NCBI GenBank assembly: GCA_902771225.1
Contig: CACXWH010000015.1
Span: forward strand, 1-33,401
Source of the DNA: an uncultured Methanobrevibacter sp.
GTDB lineage: Archaea; Methanobacteriota; Methanobacteria; Methanobacteriales; Methanobacteriaceae
DNA: 33,401 bases
Direction: 5' to 3'
Part shown: one piece after another, positions 7,599 to 15,155 of the stretch
Position numbering within the stretch: position 1 is the stretch's first letter
How the letters are laid out: every line of letters begins with the position of its first letter
The notes under the pieces: generated by a model
Databases searched by the model: none
Told to the model about the DNA's origin: nothing
Seen by the model: the letters and a program-made list of their open reading frames with translations, nothing else
Made by a program: the position numbers and the translations under genes

Positions 7599-8549
7599 AT
7601 GAATATACTAATAATCGGTTCGGGATCTGTAGGCATAGGAATTGGATGCTCGCTACTATCACAAAATGCAGACATTTCATTTTTAGCAAGCGAAAAGACT
7701 GCAAGCAAAATGAAAAAGAATGGAATTAAAAGAACAGGTTTATTTACAAACTATTCATTTAGCCCATCAGAGTTTAGCGTATATGAAACCTATTCACAAA
7801 TACCTAAAGAATCCTTTGACTATGTAATTGTAGCAAGCAAAACTACCGCAAATAAAGACATCAGCAAAAGACTAGATGAAAACAGAGATATCCTAAAAGA
7901 CAATTTTACAATAATAATCTGTCAGAATGGATTTGGAAATGATAAAGCATACCTTAAATACTTTAAAGCATCACAAGTATATTGTGCGCGCATTAGCACT
8001 GGCTTTACAAGGCCTGAGAGAAACATAAGTGAAGTGACAGTATATACAGAACCAATCCTTTTAGGATCACTTCAGGGAGAAGACATCAGACATTTGCAAC
8101 CAATAGCCGACAAAATTACCGCATCAGGAATTAACTGTGAACTGACAGATGAACTGGACAAATACCTTTGGGCTAAAATGCTATATAATTGTACATTAAA
8201 TCCATTGGGCGCTATTTTGGATGTTAATTATGGAAAATTAACTGAAAACGAATATTCAAAAGATATAATGGACAATATAATTGAAGAAATATTTAATGTA
8301 ATCGATGCAACCCCATATACAACCCTATGGGACACAGCAGATGACTATAAGAATATATTTTACTCAAAACTAGTTCCGGACACATACAATCATTACTCAT
8401 CAACTCATCAGGATATAAAAAGAAAAATAAAAACAGAAATAGATACATTGAATGGAAAAGTAATAGAACTTGGAGAAAAATATGATGTTGATGTAAGCAC
8501 AAACAGGCTTATCTACAAATTAATCAAGGCCATTGAAAGCGATTTCTAA
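7599..8549 (+). CDS. 2-dehydropantoate 2-reductase family protein (ketopantoate reductase-like)
   Basis: 316 residues. The N-terminus has the Rossmann nucleotide site ILIIGSGSVGIGIG (residues 3-16). QNG follows near residue 108, as in ApbA/PanE. The C-terminal helical domain carries LDKYLWAKMLYNCTLNPLGAIL, with the conserved K-x3-N-x3-N-P-L/I pattern of this family and its catalytic Lys. The expected reaction is NADPH reduction of 2-dehydropantoate to pantoate for coenzyme A synthesis, but the family includes relatives with other substrates. No ribosome site precedes the ATG, so the message may be leaderless. The stop overlaps the convergent zinc-ribbon gene by four bases. The family call is firm; the substrate is inferred. 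Confidence 0.85.
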   Translation: MNILIIGSGSVGIGIGCSLLSQNADISFLASEKTASKMKKNGIKRTGLFTNYSFSPSEFSVYETYSQIPKESFDYVIVASKTTANKDISKRLDENRDILKDNFTIIICQNGFGNDKAYLKYFKASQVYCARISTGFTRPERNISEVTVYTEPILLGSLQGEDIRHLQPIADKITASGINCELTDELDKYLWAKMLYNCTLNPLGAILDVNYGKLTENEYSKDIMDNIIEEIFNVIDATPYTTLWDTADDYKNIFYSKLVPDTYNHYSSTHQDIKRKIKTEIDTLNGKVIELGEKYDVDVSTNRLIYKLIKAIESDF

Positions 8550-8857
8550 TTAGCAAGTTTTTCCAAAAGCTCTATTATTCTATTGTTTTGCCTTATCAAT
8601 TCCCTATTCTGAATTATCAAAATATCCAATTTATCATCATCATTAACTTCTTTAAATTTTGGAATGTCATTAGGCTGAGGTTCACTTTTATGTTGAGGAT
8701 CAGTTTTAGGTTTTGATGATGTTTTGACACGTGTTGAAAACCTTTCAATAGGAGTTCCCTGTTTTATTTCTGTTTCATCATCAATCAAGCGTGTTCCACA
8801 ATCTACACAGAAAACATTATCTTCACTATACACTTTATTACAATTCGGACATTTCAT
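8546..8857 (-). CDS. Small zinc-ribbon protein with a C-terminal coiled coil
   Basis: 103 residues: an N-terminal zinc ribbon (CPNC at residues 3-6, CVDC at 17-20), then a Ser/Thr/Lys/Pro-rich linker, then a C-terminal helix (about 75-102, NRELIRQNNRIIELLEKL) with heptad-like hydrophobic spacing. No membrane segment. Function unknown; probably a cytoplasmic adaptor or oligomerising protein. Its ribosome site AGGTGA contains the TGA stop of the upstream gene, so the two are translationally coupled. The convergent panE-like gene overlaps its stop by four bases. Confidence 0.75.
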   Translation of the reverse strand: MKCPNCNKVYSEDNVFCVDCGTRLIDDETEIKQGTPIERFSTRVKTSSKPKTDPQHKSEPQPNDIPKFKEVNDDDKLDILIIQNRELIRQNNRIIELLEKLAN

Positions 8858-8862
8858 CTAAA

Positions 8863-9459
8863 TCACCTTCTATGGGAAAGTAAATACCATGTAAGCAATC
8901 TGTTATTTGAATTATCTTGATGTTGATTTTTTTGTGAGACATAATTATAGTTATCATTATCTGAAAGCGTGTCTAAATACTTTCTGTTTTCATGTTCCTT
9001 TAAAACCTCATTTAAAAGGCCGTAAAAAGTATCGGATGACATATTGGATTCTGGAGCAGACTCCACAATATGGGAAATATCACCATTTATAGCGTTTCCC
9101 TGAAAACAAATACAATAAACAGAATTCTTTACAGGGAAATATAAATAAGATACGTTCTTATCAATATAAGTGTTATACATAGTCAATAATTTAACAGGAC
9201 GGTCACCAACCATAGAATCCTGTTTAAGCTCAGCAATATTATAGTTTCCACCATAATTACTAACAATATAGTCATCTACACATAAAACAGCAAAAGTCCT
9301 GTAATCTTTATAGAAATATTTTGAATTTTGCAAATCTCCATTGGAGTATTGACTAGGAATATCAAATTCAACACCATTTACAGTGACTTTAGAAAAATCA
9401 CTAGCATAAACACTTCCAATTAAGACAAATACCATTAAAAATAAAATTATTTTTTTCAT
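8863..9459 (-). CDS. Secreted protein of unknown function
   Basis: 198 residues. Residues 1-19 form a signal peptide (MKKI, hydrophobic core, VYAS). The mature part begins with a strand-rich stretch, VTVNGVEFDIPSQYSNG, and alternating hydrophobic and polar segments up to about residue 130. It then has an acidic, Asn/Asp-rich tail. The opening G-V-E-F-D-I-P-S resembles the G-I-T-M-L-V-P-S that opens the extracellular half of the protein at 32545-33261. Both then run for about 110 residues with similar spacing, so they may share a domain. No TM anchor follows, so it may be released or held by the wall. The ATG has no ribosome site; a TATA at 9485-9494 suggests a very short leader. It heads an operon with the zinc-ribbon gene. 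Confidence 0.75.
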   Translation of the reverse strand: MKKIILFLMVFVLIGSVYASDFSKVTVNGVEFDIPSQYSNGDLQNSKYFYKDYRTFAVLCVDDYIVSNYGGNYNIAELKQDSMVGDRPVKLLTMYNTYIDKNVSYLYFPVKNSVYCICFQGNAINGDISHIVESAPESNMSSDTFYGLLNEVLKEHENRKYLDTLSDNDNYNYVSQKNQHQDNSNNRLLTWYLLSHRR

Positions 9460-9493
9460 TATGTAATATTATATTAATATCTTGTATATATAA

Positions 9494-9514
9494 TTAGGTG
9501 GAAAAATCCCCTAA
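9494..9514. promoter_or_regulatory. Inverted repeat between divergent promoters
   Basis: TTAGG and CCTAA are separated by eleven bases (GG and a run of five A lie inside). The left arm abuts the minus-strand TATA (9485-9494) of the secreted-protein gene, and the right arm ends 15 bases before the plus-strand TATA at 9529. A bound repressor could control both. The half-site resembles the palindrome at 2869-2892 but with wider spacing. Confidence 0.3.
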
Positions 9515-9528
9515 AATCCTAAAGACTT

Positions 9529-9536
9529 ATATACTT
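9529..9536 (+). promoter_or_regulatory. TATA box of the SseB-like operon
   Basis: AAAGACTTATATAC gives a TATA box with a likely transcript start near 9556-9560, about 145 bases before the first start codon. The same block, AAAGACTTATATG, recurs at 12328-12340 before the fourth SseB-like gene, so the two promoters look alike. Confidence 0.45.
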
Positions 9537-9553
9537 TAAAGTATTAAAATAGT

Positions 9554-9660
9554 ATTGTTCATATTTTACATACTTTTTTTTATAATATGAACAATGGTGA
9601 TGGTTAATGATAAGCATTCGTTTGTATTCCTTTAGTGGTGTTTAGGAAGAGAATGCTTAT
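9554..9660 (+). promoter_or_regulatory. Structured 5' leader of the SseB-like operon
   Basis: Two inverted repeats fill the leader. The first pairs ATTGTTCATATT (9554-9565) with its exact complement at 9584-9595 across 18 bases. The second pairs ATAAGCATTC (9610-9619) with its exact complement at 9651-9660, and encloses a smaller TTCCT/AGGAA stem. The first lies at the predicted transcript start and might be an operator instead. The second lies well inside the leader, 36 bases before the ribosome site at 9696. Confidence 0.4.
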
Positions 9661-9706
9661 TTGTTTAAAAAATACTTATTCTCATAATTTATTTCAGGTG
9701 AAAAAA

Positions 9707-10135
9707 ATGGAAAACTGCGAAAATTTAAAAAATTTAACTGAACAATACATTGAACTTGAAGATAACGGCGCTTCCGAAGAGGAATTGGAAAATTTTGCTC
9801 ATAAAATTGACCATGCGGTATTTCATGCAGAACTATACATGATAATTAACAAAATAGAAGAAGAAAAAGAAATTGTAGCATTACTCATCGGTGAAGATGA
9901 GACAGATGAAAGCTTTTTCATACCTGTATACACCAGTCAAGAAGAAGCAAATAAAGCCATTGAATTTTTCAAGACCCAGGAAGGAAGCGGGGAATTCGAA
10001 CTTGACAAAGGCAGCGGAGAAGAAATTATTGCAGCATACACAGAAGATGACGATTTTTTAGGTCTTGCAATAAACGCACCGGAAAACGGATTTGTAGTAT
10101 TCGCTGAAACCGTACATGACTGCTGTGACGAATAG
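9707..10135 (+). CDS. SseB-like domain protein 1
   Basis: 142 residues, acidic. The frame is open from further upstream, but the ATG at 9707 is chosen because AGGTG sits six bases before it and the upstream codons read through the hairpin leader. Residues 1-45 are helical (LTEQYIELEDNGASEEELENFAHKID). The rest has the pattern ALLIGED ... FFIPVYTSQEEANKAIEFF ... FLGLAINAPENGFVVF, typical of the SseB N-terminal domain: a strand ending in I-P-V-F-T-S/D, a following helix, then G-x-x-I-N-P. The family is found in many bacteria and archaea with no agreed biochemical role. First of three genes transcribed together; no signal peptide or membrane segment. Ends CCDE, with a vicinal cysteine pair. Confidence 0.75.
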   Translation: MENCENLKNLTEQYIELEDNGASEEELENFAHKIDHAVFHAELYMIINKIEEEKEIVALLIGEDETDESFFIPVYTSQEEANKAIEFFKTQEGSGEFELDKGSGEEIIAAYTEDDDFLGLAINAPENGFVVFAETVHDCCDE

Positions 10136-10137
10136 AT

Positions 10138-10581
10138 ATGCAACTTAAAGATTATAAATACTATCAAAAAACCTCTGAGGGTGGATGTACAAGCCAAATA
10201 AAAGATTTTATAAATTTATATATTGAAATCTTAAAAAAAGTTAAAAAAGAATCAGCTTCAGAGCTTGATGGAGTTAAAATTAATATTAAAAGAAGCTACC
10301 CTGAAGAAGTCTATTTAACATTAGTGGATGAAAAAAATCAGCCAATAAGACTTACATTAACTGAAAAAAGCACTGAATACATCATTCCAATTTTTACAGA
10401 TGTGTGTGAATATGATGAAGGCAGCGAAAAATTATCCAAATTATTCCTTGATGAATTCAAACAAACAGTAATTACTCCATACGATATAAAAAAATTAGGT
10501 GAAGATGATGAAAACTTCAAAGGAATTGTCATCAATCCCCATTCCCAAAACTTCAGAATGAACACGGAGGGCAAAATATGA
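10138..10581 (+). CDS. SseB-like domain protein 2
   Basis: 147 residues. The ATG starts two bases after the previous stop with no ribosome site of its own, so translation depends on the upstream gene. Residues 15-45 form a Lys-rich helix. Then come PIRLTLTEKSTEYIIPIFTDVCEYDEGSEKL and, near the end, FKGIVINPHSQNFRM. The I-P-I-F-T-D and G-I-V-I-N-P-H motifs match the other three SseB-like proteins here. Its end overlaps the next gene by ATGA. Function unknown; the arrangement suggests the products act together. Confidence 0.7.
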   Translation: MQLKDYKYYQKTSEGGCTSQIKDFINLYIEILKKVKKESASELDGVKINIKRSYPEEVYLTLVDEKNQPIRLTLTEKSTEYIIPIFTDVCEYDEGSEKLSKLFLDEFKQTVITPYDIKKLGEDDENFKGIVINPHSQNFRMNTEGKI

Positions 10582-10850
10582 ACTTCATATGCCCAACAAT
10601 AGGAGAAGATCACGAAAAGGACTTTCTTGTTATGGGAAAAATAGATGATTTTAAAATTATTGTCTTTTCTGATATTGAAAACTATGATGAAGGTTTTAAG
10701 TATTTGGAAATAGCTGATTATAAACCCTGTGAAGTATCAGTTGAACTATTCAAGGAACTTGCAAAAAATGATAATGAATTTTCAGGCATTATTTTGGATA
10801 TCCACTCAAAAAACAAAATTATTACCAAAGAAGAAATTTTGAAGTTATAA
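10578..10850 (+). CDS. SseB-like domain protein 3 (short)
   Basis: 90 residues, the shortest of the set: it is only the core, without the N-terminal helix. K-I-I-V-F-S-D-I-E-N-Y-D-E-G-F-K-Y-L corresponds to the I-P-I-F-T-D block and FSGIILDIHSKN to the G-x-x-I-N-P-H-S block of the neighbours. The start overlaps the previous stop (ATGA). A good ribosome site, GGAGG at 10566-10570, lies seven bases before it. The gene ends convergently, overlapping the next minus-strand gene by six bases. Confidence 0.7.
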   Translation: MNFICPTIGEDHEKDFLVMGKIDDFKIIVFSDIENYDEGFKYLEIADYKPCEVSVELFKELAKNDNEFSGIILDIHSKNKIITKEEILKL

Positions 10851-11117
10851 TTCTTCTTCATCCTCTTCTTCTTCCAGTTCTTCCTGATTATAATATTTAT
10901 ATCTGTAAGACATTTTAAAACCGGATATAACTTCCCTTTTTGGTCTGCGTTTTGTAAAAATTTTTTCTTGATTAATATATCCACTTTGAAAATCCTTATT
11001 TAATTTTTTATTTTCACGATGATACCTATTTTGTCTATTCCTTTCATGAGGAGATCTATATATTTTCTTTCTGATTAAACGTCTACGATTTGTTAATAGT
11101 CTTATCACGAAAATCAC
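10845..11117 (-). CDS. Small Arg/Lys-rich protein with an acidic tail
   Basis: 90 residues. The first two thirds are strongly basic (LLTNRRRLIRKK, HERNRQNRYHRENKK, TKRRPKRE). The last fifteen residues are nearly all Glu and Asp. This charge split is typical of nucleic-acid binders with an autoinhibitory tail, or of intrinsically disordered proteins; I do not recognise a family. It starts with GTG at 11115-11117, overlapping the TGA stop of the upstream 60-residue gene (GTGA), which implies coupled translation. That coupling and the open frame are the main reasons to believe it. Confidence 0.55.
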   Translation of the reverse strand: MIFVIRLLTNRRRLIRKKIYRSPHERNRQNRYHRENKKLNKDFQSGYINQEKIFTKRRPKREVISGFKMSYRYKYYNQEELEEEEDEEEL

Positions 11118-11296
11118 TTATTTCTTGAAGCAGATTTATCTAATGTAGTTTGAATTTCATCAATTCTATCGACTACAACTTTAATAGCTTGTTCTCCTTG
11201 ACGAGTAGGATTAATACCTTGTTCTACAAGTAATGCATCCCTAATATCTCTTAATCTGTCAATTGAATCAATTTTCATAATTGTTGAATAAAACAT
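11114..11296 (-). CDS. Small helical protein of unknown function
   Basis: 60 residues, predicted mostly helical (IDSIDRLRDIRDALLVEQG, then QAIKVVVDRIDEIQTTLDK). The ATG at 11294-11296 is backed by a strong ribosome site, GGAGG, six bases upstream. An internal ATG seven codons in is less likely. A TATA-like GTTTATATTATT lies near 11335-11346. No cysteines, signal peptide or membrane segment. Forms a two-gene unit with the basic protein downstream. Probably a conserved hypothetical protein of this lineage. Confidence 0.7.
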   Translation of the reverse strand: MFYSTIMKIDSIDRLRDIRDALLVEQGINPTRQGEQAIKVVVDRIDEIQTTLDKSASRNK

Positions 11297-11362
11297 TAAA
11301 TTCCTCCAATCTTATATTAAATTTAGTTGATTAAATAATATAAACTTTTTTAATTAAAAAAT

Positions 11363-11373
11363 TATTTATATAA
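11363..11373 (+). promoter_or_regulatory. TATA box of msrAB; message probably leaderless
   Basis: TTATTTATATA is centred about 26-28 bases before the ATG at 11395, so transcription should begin at the start codon. No ribosome-binding motif is seen between them. Confidence 0.5.
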
Positions 11374-11394
11374 GAATTTAATACATTTTAAAAT

Positions 11395-12300
11395 ATGTAT
11401 AAAACCCAACAAGTTATCTATTTATCTGGAGGTTGCTTCTGGGGTGTTGAAGCATATATTTCAAGACTTAAAGGAGTTAATCAGACGGAAGTAGGATATG
11501 CGAATGGAAAAACGCATGATCCCACCTACGAAAGTGTCTGCACAGGTAAAACTGGTCACAGCGAATGCGTGAAAGTCACATATAATCCGGAAATCATATC
11601 TCTTGAAGAAATTTTAGAAGAATTTTTCAAGATTATCGACCCATTTTCCATAAATAGACAAGGTTCAGACATCGGATCCCAATACAGAACCGGAATATAC
11701 TGGCAAGAGCCGTCACAGAGAAGTACCGTCATCAAATTTCTAAACAAAAAACAAAAGCAATATAGTAAAAAGATTGTTGTTGAAGCCAGTCAAATACACG
11801 GATTTTATCATGCTGAGGATTATCATCAGAAATACCTGGAAAAAAATCCGCAGGGCTACTGCCATGTTGATTTAAATCAAATAGACGTTACAGAATTCGA
11901 ACACTTGACCCGTGAAGAGTATCAAATAACACAACTTGCATTAACGGAAACGCCATTTAGCGGCGAATATGATAACTTTTTTGAAGATGGTATATATGTA
12001 GATGTTGTAGATGGTGAAGTTCTCTTTACTTCAAAGGACAAATTCGACTCAGGATGCGGATGGCCGGCATTTTCAAAACCAATTAATGATGATGCAATAA
12101 TTAAACATAGAGACTTCTCCCATGCAATGGTAAGAACAGAAATCAGAAGCAAAAAAGCAAATTCACATCTAGGACATGAATTCAATGATGGACCGAATGG
12201 AACTAAAAGATATTGCATTAATTCCCATGCATTAAGATTTATTCCAAAAAAAGACCTGAAAAAAGAAGGATATGAAGAATACATTAGCCTTTTTGACTAA
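11395..12300 (+). CDS. msrAB: Fused peptide methionine sulfoxide reductase MsrA-MsrB
   Basis: 301 residues in two domains. MsrA (about 1-155) has the catalytic GGCFWG at residues 12-17, then [14 protein letters not shown] and the [22 protein letters not shown] block. MsrB (about 170-300) has [32 protein letters not shown] and the active-site [11 protein letters not shown]. The first domain reduces the S and the second the R form of methionine sulfoxide in proteins, using thiol reductants, in the cytoplasm. The MsrB part lacks the two C-x2-C pairs that bind structural zinc in many MsrBs, a known variant; the Cys in SGCGW probably resolves the active-site Cys. No signal peptide. Fits the oxidative-stress theme of the window. 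Confidence 0.95.
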   Translation: MYKTQQVIYLSGGCFWGVEAYISRLKGVNQTEVGYANGKTHDPTYESVCTGKTGHSECVKVTYNPEIISLEEILEEFFKIIDPFSINRQGSDIGSQYRTGIYWQEPSQRSTVIKFLNKKQKQYSKKIVVEASQIHGFYHAEDYHQKYLEKNPQGYCHVDLNQIDVTEFEHLTREEYQITQLALTETPFSGEYDNFFEDGIYVDVVDGEVLFTSKDKFDSGCGWPAFSKPINDDAIIKHRDFSHAMVRTEIRSKKANSHLGHEFNDGPNGTKRYCINSHALRFIPKKDLKKEGYEEYISLFD

Positions 12301-12327
12301 AATAATATCTTAAAACAAAAATTTTAG

Positions 12328-12502
12328 AAAGACTTATATGCCAGCAAATCACGAAGGATTTGATTTAAAAACCGTGAAATATATAATTTTTTAGATATAT
12401 TATACAAAATGGTAACACATAATGGATATTTTCTATTGAAGATTTAACATTTTTAAATCATACATCATTTTAACTTTCAAAACATGATTTTTTAAACAAT
12501 AC
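12328..12502 (+). promoter_or_regulatory. Promoter and long leader of the fourth SseB-like gene
   Basis: GACTTATATG near 12331-12340 is a TATA-like box nearly identical to the one before the SseB-like operon. It predicts a start near 12360 and a leader of about 140 bases. Inside, GATTTAA at 12441-12447 pairs with TTAAATC at 12453-12459. There is no ribosome site before the ATG at 12503. Confidence 0.3.
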
Positions 12503-12937
12503 ATGAAAATCAATAAAGACAGCACAAATATATTAAATAATATAAAATCAAAATTATTAACAATGAAAATCGAAGATATCAAACATCCTGAACTAAAGCA
12601 ACTGATTAATATGAGTTACCTTCACGGAGAAAATAACAACCCAGAAATGGTTGAAAAAACAGACTGTGAAATAAAAAATTATTTAAGTGAAAATACGTTT
12701 ATAATATCAACAGAAAATAATGATTTGTTAACTATTCCATATGGTAACGATGGAAAATTTGTTATTCCCATTTTTACAGATTTATTAGAATATGAACGTG
12801 GAATGGAATATTTCAGATTAAACGAGATGGCTGAAAATAAGGATTATGCCATTGAAAAAATAGAAAAAATAGATGATCCTAATTTTTTAGGATATCTAAT
12901 AAATATAGCCAGTGTCAGCTACATTACTCTTCTTTAA
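12503..12937 (+). CDS. SseB-like domain protein 4
   Basis: 144 residues. The N-terminal 60 residues are helical. They are followed by DLLTIPYGNDGKFVIPIFTDLLEYERGMEYF and a closing NFLGYLINIASVSYITLL. The F-V-I-P-I-F-T-D block and the final G-x-x-I-N segment place it with the three SseB-like genes at 9707-10850, although msrAB and two minus-strand genes lie between. It is closest in layout to protein 2 (helix, then T-E/N-x-I-x-P-I-F-T-D-x-x-E-Y). No ribosome site is seen, so the start is less sure. Its last 14 bases overlap the convergent mrp gene. Confidence 0.65.
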   Translation: MKINKDSTNILNNIKSKLLTMKIEDIKHPELKQLINMSYLHGENNNPEMVEKTDCEIKNYLSENTFIISTENNDLLTIPYGNDGKFVIPIFTDLLEYERGMEYFRLNEMAENKDYAIEKIEKIDDPNFLGYLINIASVSYITLL

Positions 12938-13805
12938 AAAACTTTTCTTTTATTTTTGAAACAAAATCAGAGAATTTATTTGAAACCTCACCATCAGGAT
13001 CAAGTGTTGATACAACACCATCCTTATTTGGAGAATCACTTACGTTTTCTGTTAATGGTAAATCCCCAAGATATTCGATTTCCATTTCTTCAGAAAATGC
13101 TTCACCGTCTCCTTTACCGAAAATGTTTAATTTTTCACCACAATGTGGGCAAATGTAATAAGCCATATTTTCTATAAGACCGATATTCTCCACATTTAAC
13201 ATATTAACCATCTTCACACATTTTAAAACATCTTCCTGTGATACTACGTTAGGTGTGGTTACCATAATTACGGCATCAATATTTGGAATTGTCTGCAAAA
13301 CAGTTAAAGGTTCATCTCCTGTTCCGGGAGGGTTATCAATAATTAAGACATCAAGAGGACCCCATGCTACATCAGCAATCAATTGCTTAATGGAACCTGA
13401 TTTTTGTGGTCCTCTCCAGATAATTGGAGTATCAATACTTTCTATCATAAATGCCATTGACATTACTTTCAAACCGCTTGGAGCTTCAACAGGAATCATA
13501 AAATGGTCTTCGTTAACGAATAACTCTTTATCCTCCACACCCAACATTTTTGGAATGTTCGGTCCGTGAATATCAGCATCCAAAATACCTGTTGTGAAAC
13601 CTAACTTTTGAAATGTTTCTGCAAGGTTAGCTGCAACGGTAGATTTTCCGACTCCTCCTTTTCCACTCATAACAGCAATTTTATATTTAATTTGACCTAA
13701 ATTTCTTGATAATTTTATTTCTTGTTCAATCATTTGTTTTTGTTGTTCGGGAGTCATCTGTCCCCCGTGACCATGACCATGACCGTGATGTGGATTTTCT
13801 GCCAT
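12924..13805 (-). CDS. mrp: Mrp/NBP35-type ATP-binding Fe-S carrier protein
   Basis: 293 residues. A His-rich N-terminus (HHGHGHGHGG, residues 6-15) may bind metal. The deviant Walker A motif SGKGGVGKST near 47-56, DADIHGPNIPKMLG, and the family block DNPPGTGDEPL identify a Mrp/ApbC/NBP35 P-loop protein. CPHC near residue 220 is the pair that holds a bridging [4Fe-4S] cluster between two subunits. These proteins assemble or deliver iron-sulfur clusters to apo-enzymes; methanogens usually depend on them because they often lack the full ISC system. A purine-rich ribosome site (GAGGGAAGTGA) precedes the ATG. It follows the flavoprotein gene by 18 bases, so the two are probably one operon. Confidence 0.93.
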   Translation of the reverse strand: MAENPHHGHGHGHGGQMTPEQQKQMIEQEIKLSRNLGQIKYKIAVMSGKGGVGKSTVAANLAETFQKLGFTTGILDADIHGPNIPKMLGVEDKELFVNEDHFMIPVEAPSGLKVMSMAFMIESIDTPIIWRGPQKSGSIKQLIADVAWGPLDVLIIDNPPGTGDEPLTVLQTIPNIDAVIMVTTPNVVSQEDVLKCVKMVNMLNVENIGLIENMAYYICPHCGEKLNIFGKGDGEAFSEEMEIEYLGDLPLTENVSDSPNKDGVVSTLDPDGEVSNKFSDFVSKIKEKFFKEE

Positions 13806-13823
13806 AAAATCACTTCCCTCTCT

Positions 13824-15155
13824 TTAATTAAATTTTTTACTTACTTCTTCAACAGCAATTATTAACGGATCTGTAACCATTGATACTGGCGGTGCATAAG
13901 CAAATTCCATATTACTTAAATCAAAGCAAGTTAAACCTTCAGTAATAGCTAATGTCATTGTATCAATTCTTTCAGCTACTCTTTCTTCCGCTATGATTTG
14001 ACATCCAATAATGGTACCATTTCCATCACAAATAACTTTAATATCCATAGGTTTTGCATTTGGATAATAACGGGCTCTTGTTAGTGCTTCGACTTTTTGC
14101 ACAACAGGCCTTATTCTGTTTTGTTGAGCAAAAGTGGTGGTATAACCAACAGCACCAAATTCCAATTTTCCCACTTTAGAAACCATTGAATTTAAGACAG
14201 GATTGAATTTGGATTTTTTATTACAAATTGTACGGGCCAATGTTTTTGATTCACGAACTGCAGTAGTTCCTAACTGGGAAATAGTATTGAATCCTAAAAT
14301 TAAATCTTTTGATTCCACACAGTCCCCAACAGCATATATATCATCCACTGAAGTTTCCATTCTATCATTGACAAGAATAGCCCATCTGCCAATTTCACAG
14401 CCCGCCATACGAGCTAAATCAAGTTCTGCTCTTACGCCAGTAGCTAAAATAACCATGTCTGCATCAATAATCTCTTCATCATCAAAGCAAGCTTTTTCAA
14501 CTTTTTTATCTCCAATTAATTTAGTAATCGGTTTTCCTAAAACAACATTGATACCCTCACTTTCAAGATATGAAACCAATATATCTGACATGTCTTTATC
14601 AAGTGATCTTGGTACGATTTGCGGCATCATTTCACTTAATGTAACATTTATACCTTGTCTCATTAAAGCAAATGCAATTTCAATACCTATTAAACCAGCC
14701 CCAGTTACAATAGCTGTTTTTGCATCTTTCATTGCTTCCTGAACTCTGATACCATCATCAATATTTCTGATTTGATAAACTCCTTCCAAATCTGCTCCTT
14801 CCATAGGAGGGACAAATGGCTTTCCACCAGTTGCTAAAACCAATTTATCATATTTAATTTTAGTTTCTTTAGAATTACCTACATAAGTTACTGTTTTAGC
14901 TTTATTATCAACTGCAGTAACTTCAACTTCAGTAATAATATCAATGCCTTTAGCCTTATAATCTTCAGGAGTTCTCATTATAATGTCATCAAAAGACTTG
15001 ATTGTTCCAGATAAAACATAAGGAATCGCACACGGAGAGTATGCAATTTTATTATCTCTTGTAAGAACAATAATCTCACACTCTTCGTCAAGTTTACGAA
15101 TGTTTGAAGCTGTAGATATTCCTCCAGCTCCTCCGCCGACAATTACTATTTTCAT
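13824..15155 (-). CDS. CoA-disulfide reductase/NADH oxidase-like flavoprotein
   Basis: 443 residues of the pyridine nucleotide-disulfide reductase family. The FAD site VGGGAGGIST is at residues 6-15. The redox-active Cys is C42 in YSPCAIPYVL, the position and context of the single active-site Cys of CoA-disulfide reductase. The NAD(P)H site VTGAGLIGIEIA lies near 150-161, and the second FAD motif DDIYAVGDC near 270-278. The C-terminal dimerisation domain follows. Likely reactions are NAD(P)H-dependent reduction of CoA disulfide, polysulfide or oxygen; the sequence does not decide among them. AGGT precedes the ATG by about 12 bases, and TTATATATTG lies upstream. Pairing with mrp suggests thiol, sulfur or Fe-S homeostasis. 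Confidence 0.85.
   Translation of the reverse strand: MKIVIVGGGAGGISTASNIRKLDEECEIIVLTRDNKIAYSPCAIPYVLSGTIKSFDDIIMRTPEDYKAKGIDIITEVEVTAVDNKAKTVTYVGNSKETKIKYDKLVLATGGKPFVPPMEGADLEGVYQIRNIDDGIRVQEAMKDAKTAIVTGAGLIGIEIAFALMRQGINVTLSEMMPQIVPRSLDKDMSDILVSYLESEGINVVLGKPITKLIGDKKVEKACFDDEEIIDADMVILATGVRAELDLARMAGCEIGRWAILVNDRMETSVDDIYAVGDCVESKDLILGFNTISQLGTTAVRESKTLARTICNKKSKFNPVLNSMVSKVGKLEFGAVGYTTTFAQQNRIRPVVQKVEALTRARYYPNAKPMDIKVICDGNGTIIGCQIIAEERVAERIDTMTLAITEGLTCFDLSNMEFAYAPPVSMVTDPLIIAVEEVSKKFN

Noticed and set aside
9635-9706. Upstream 24-codon extension of the first SseB-like gene
   Set aside because: It reads through an inverted repeat and has no ribosome site; the ATG at 9707 has AGGTG at good spacing.
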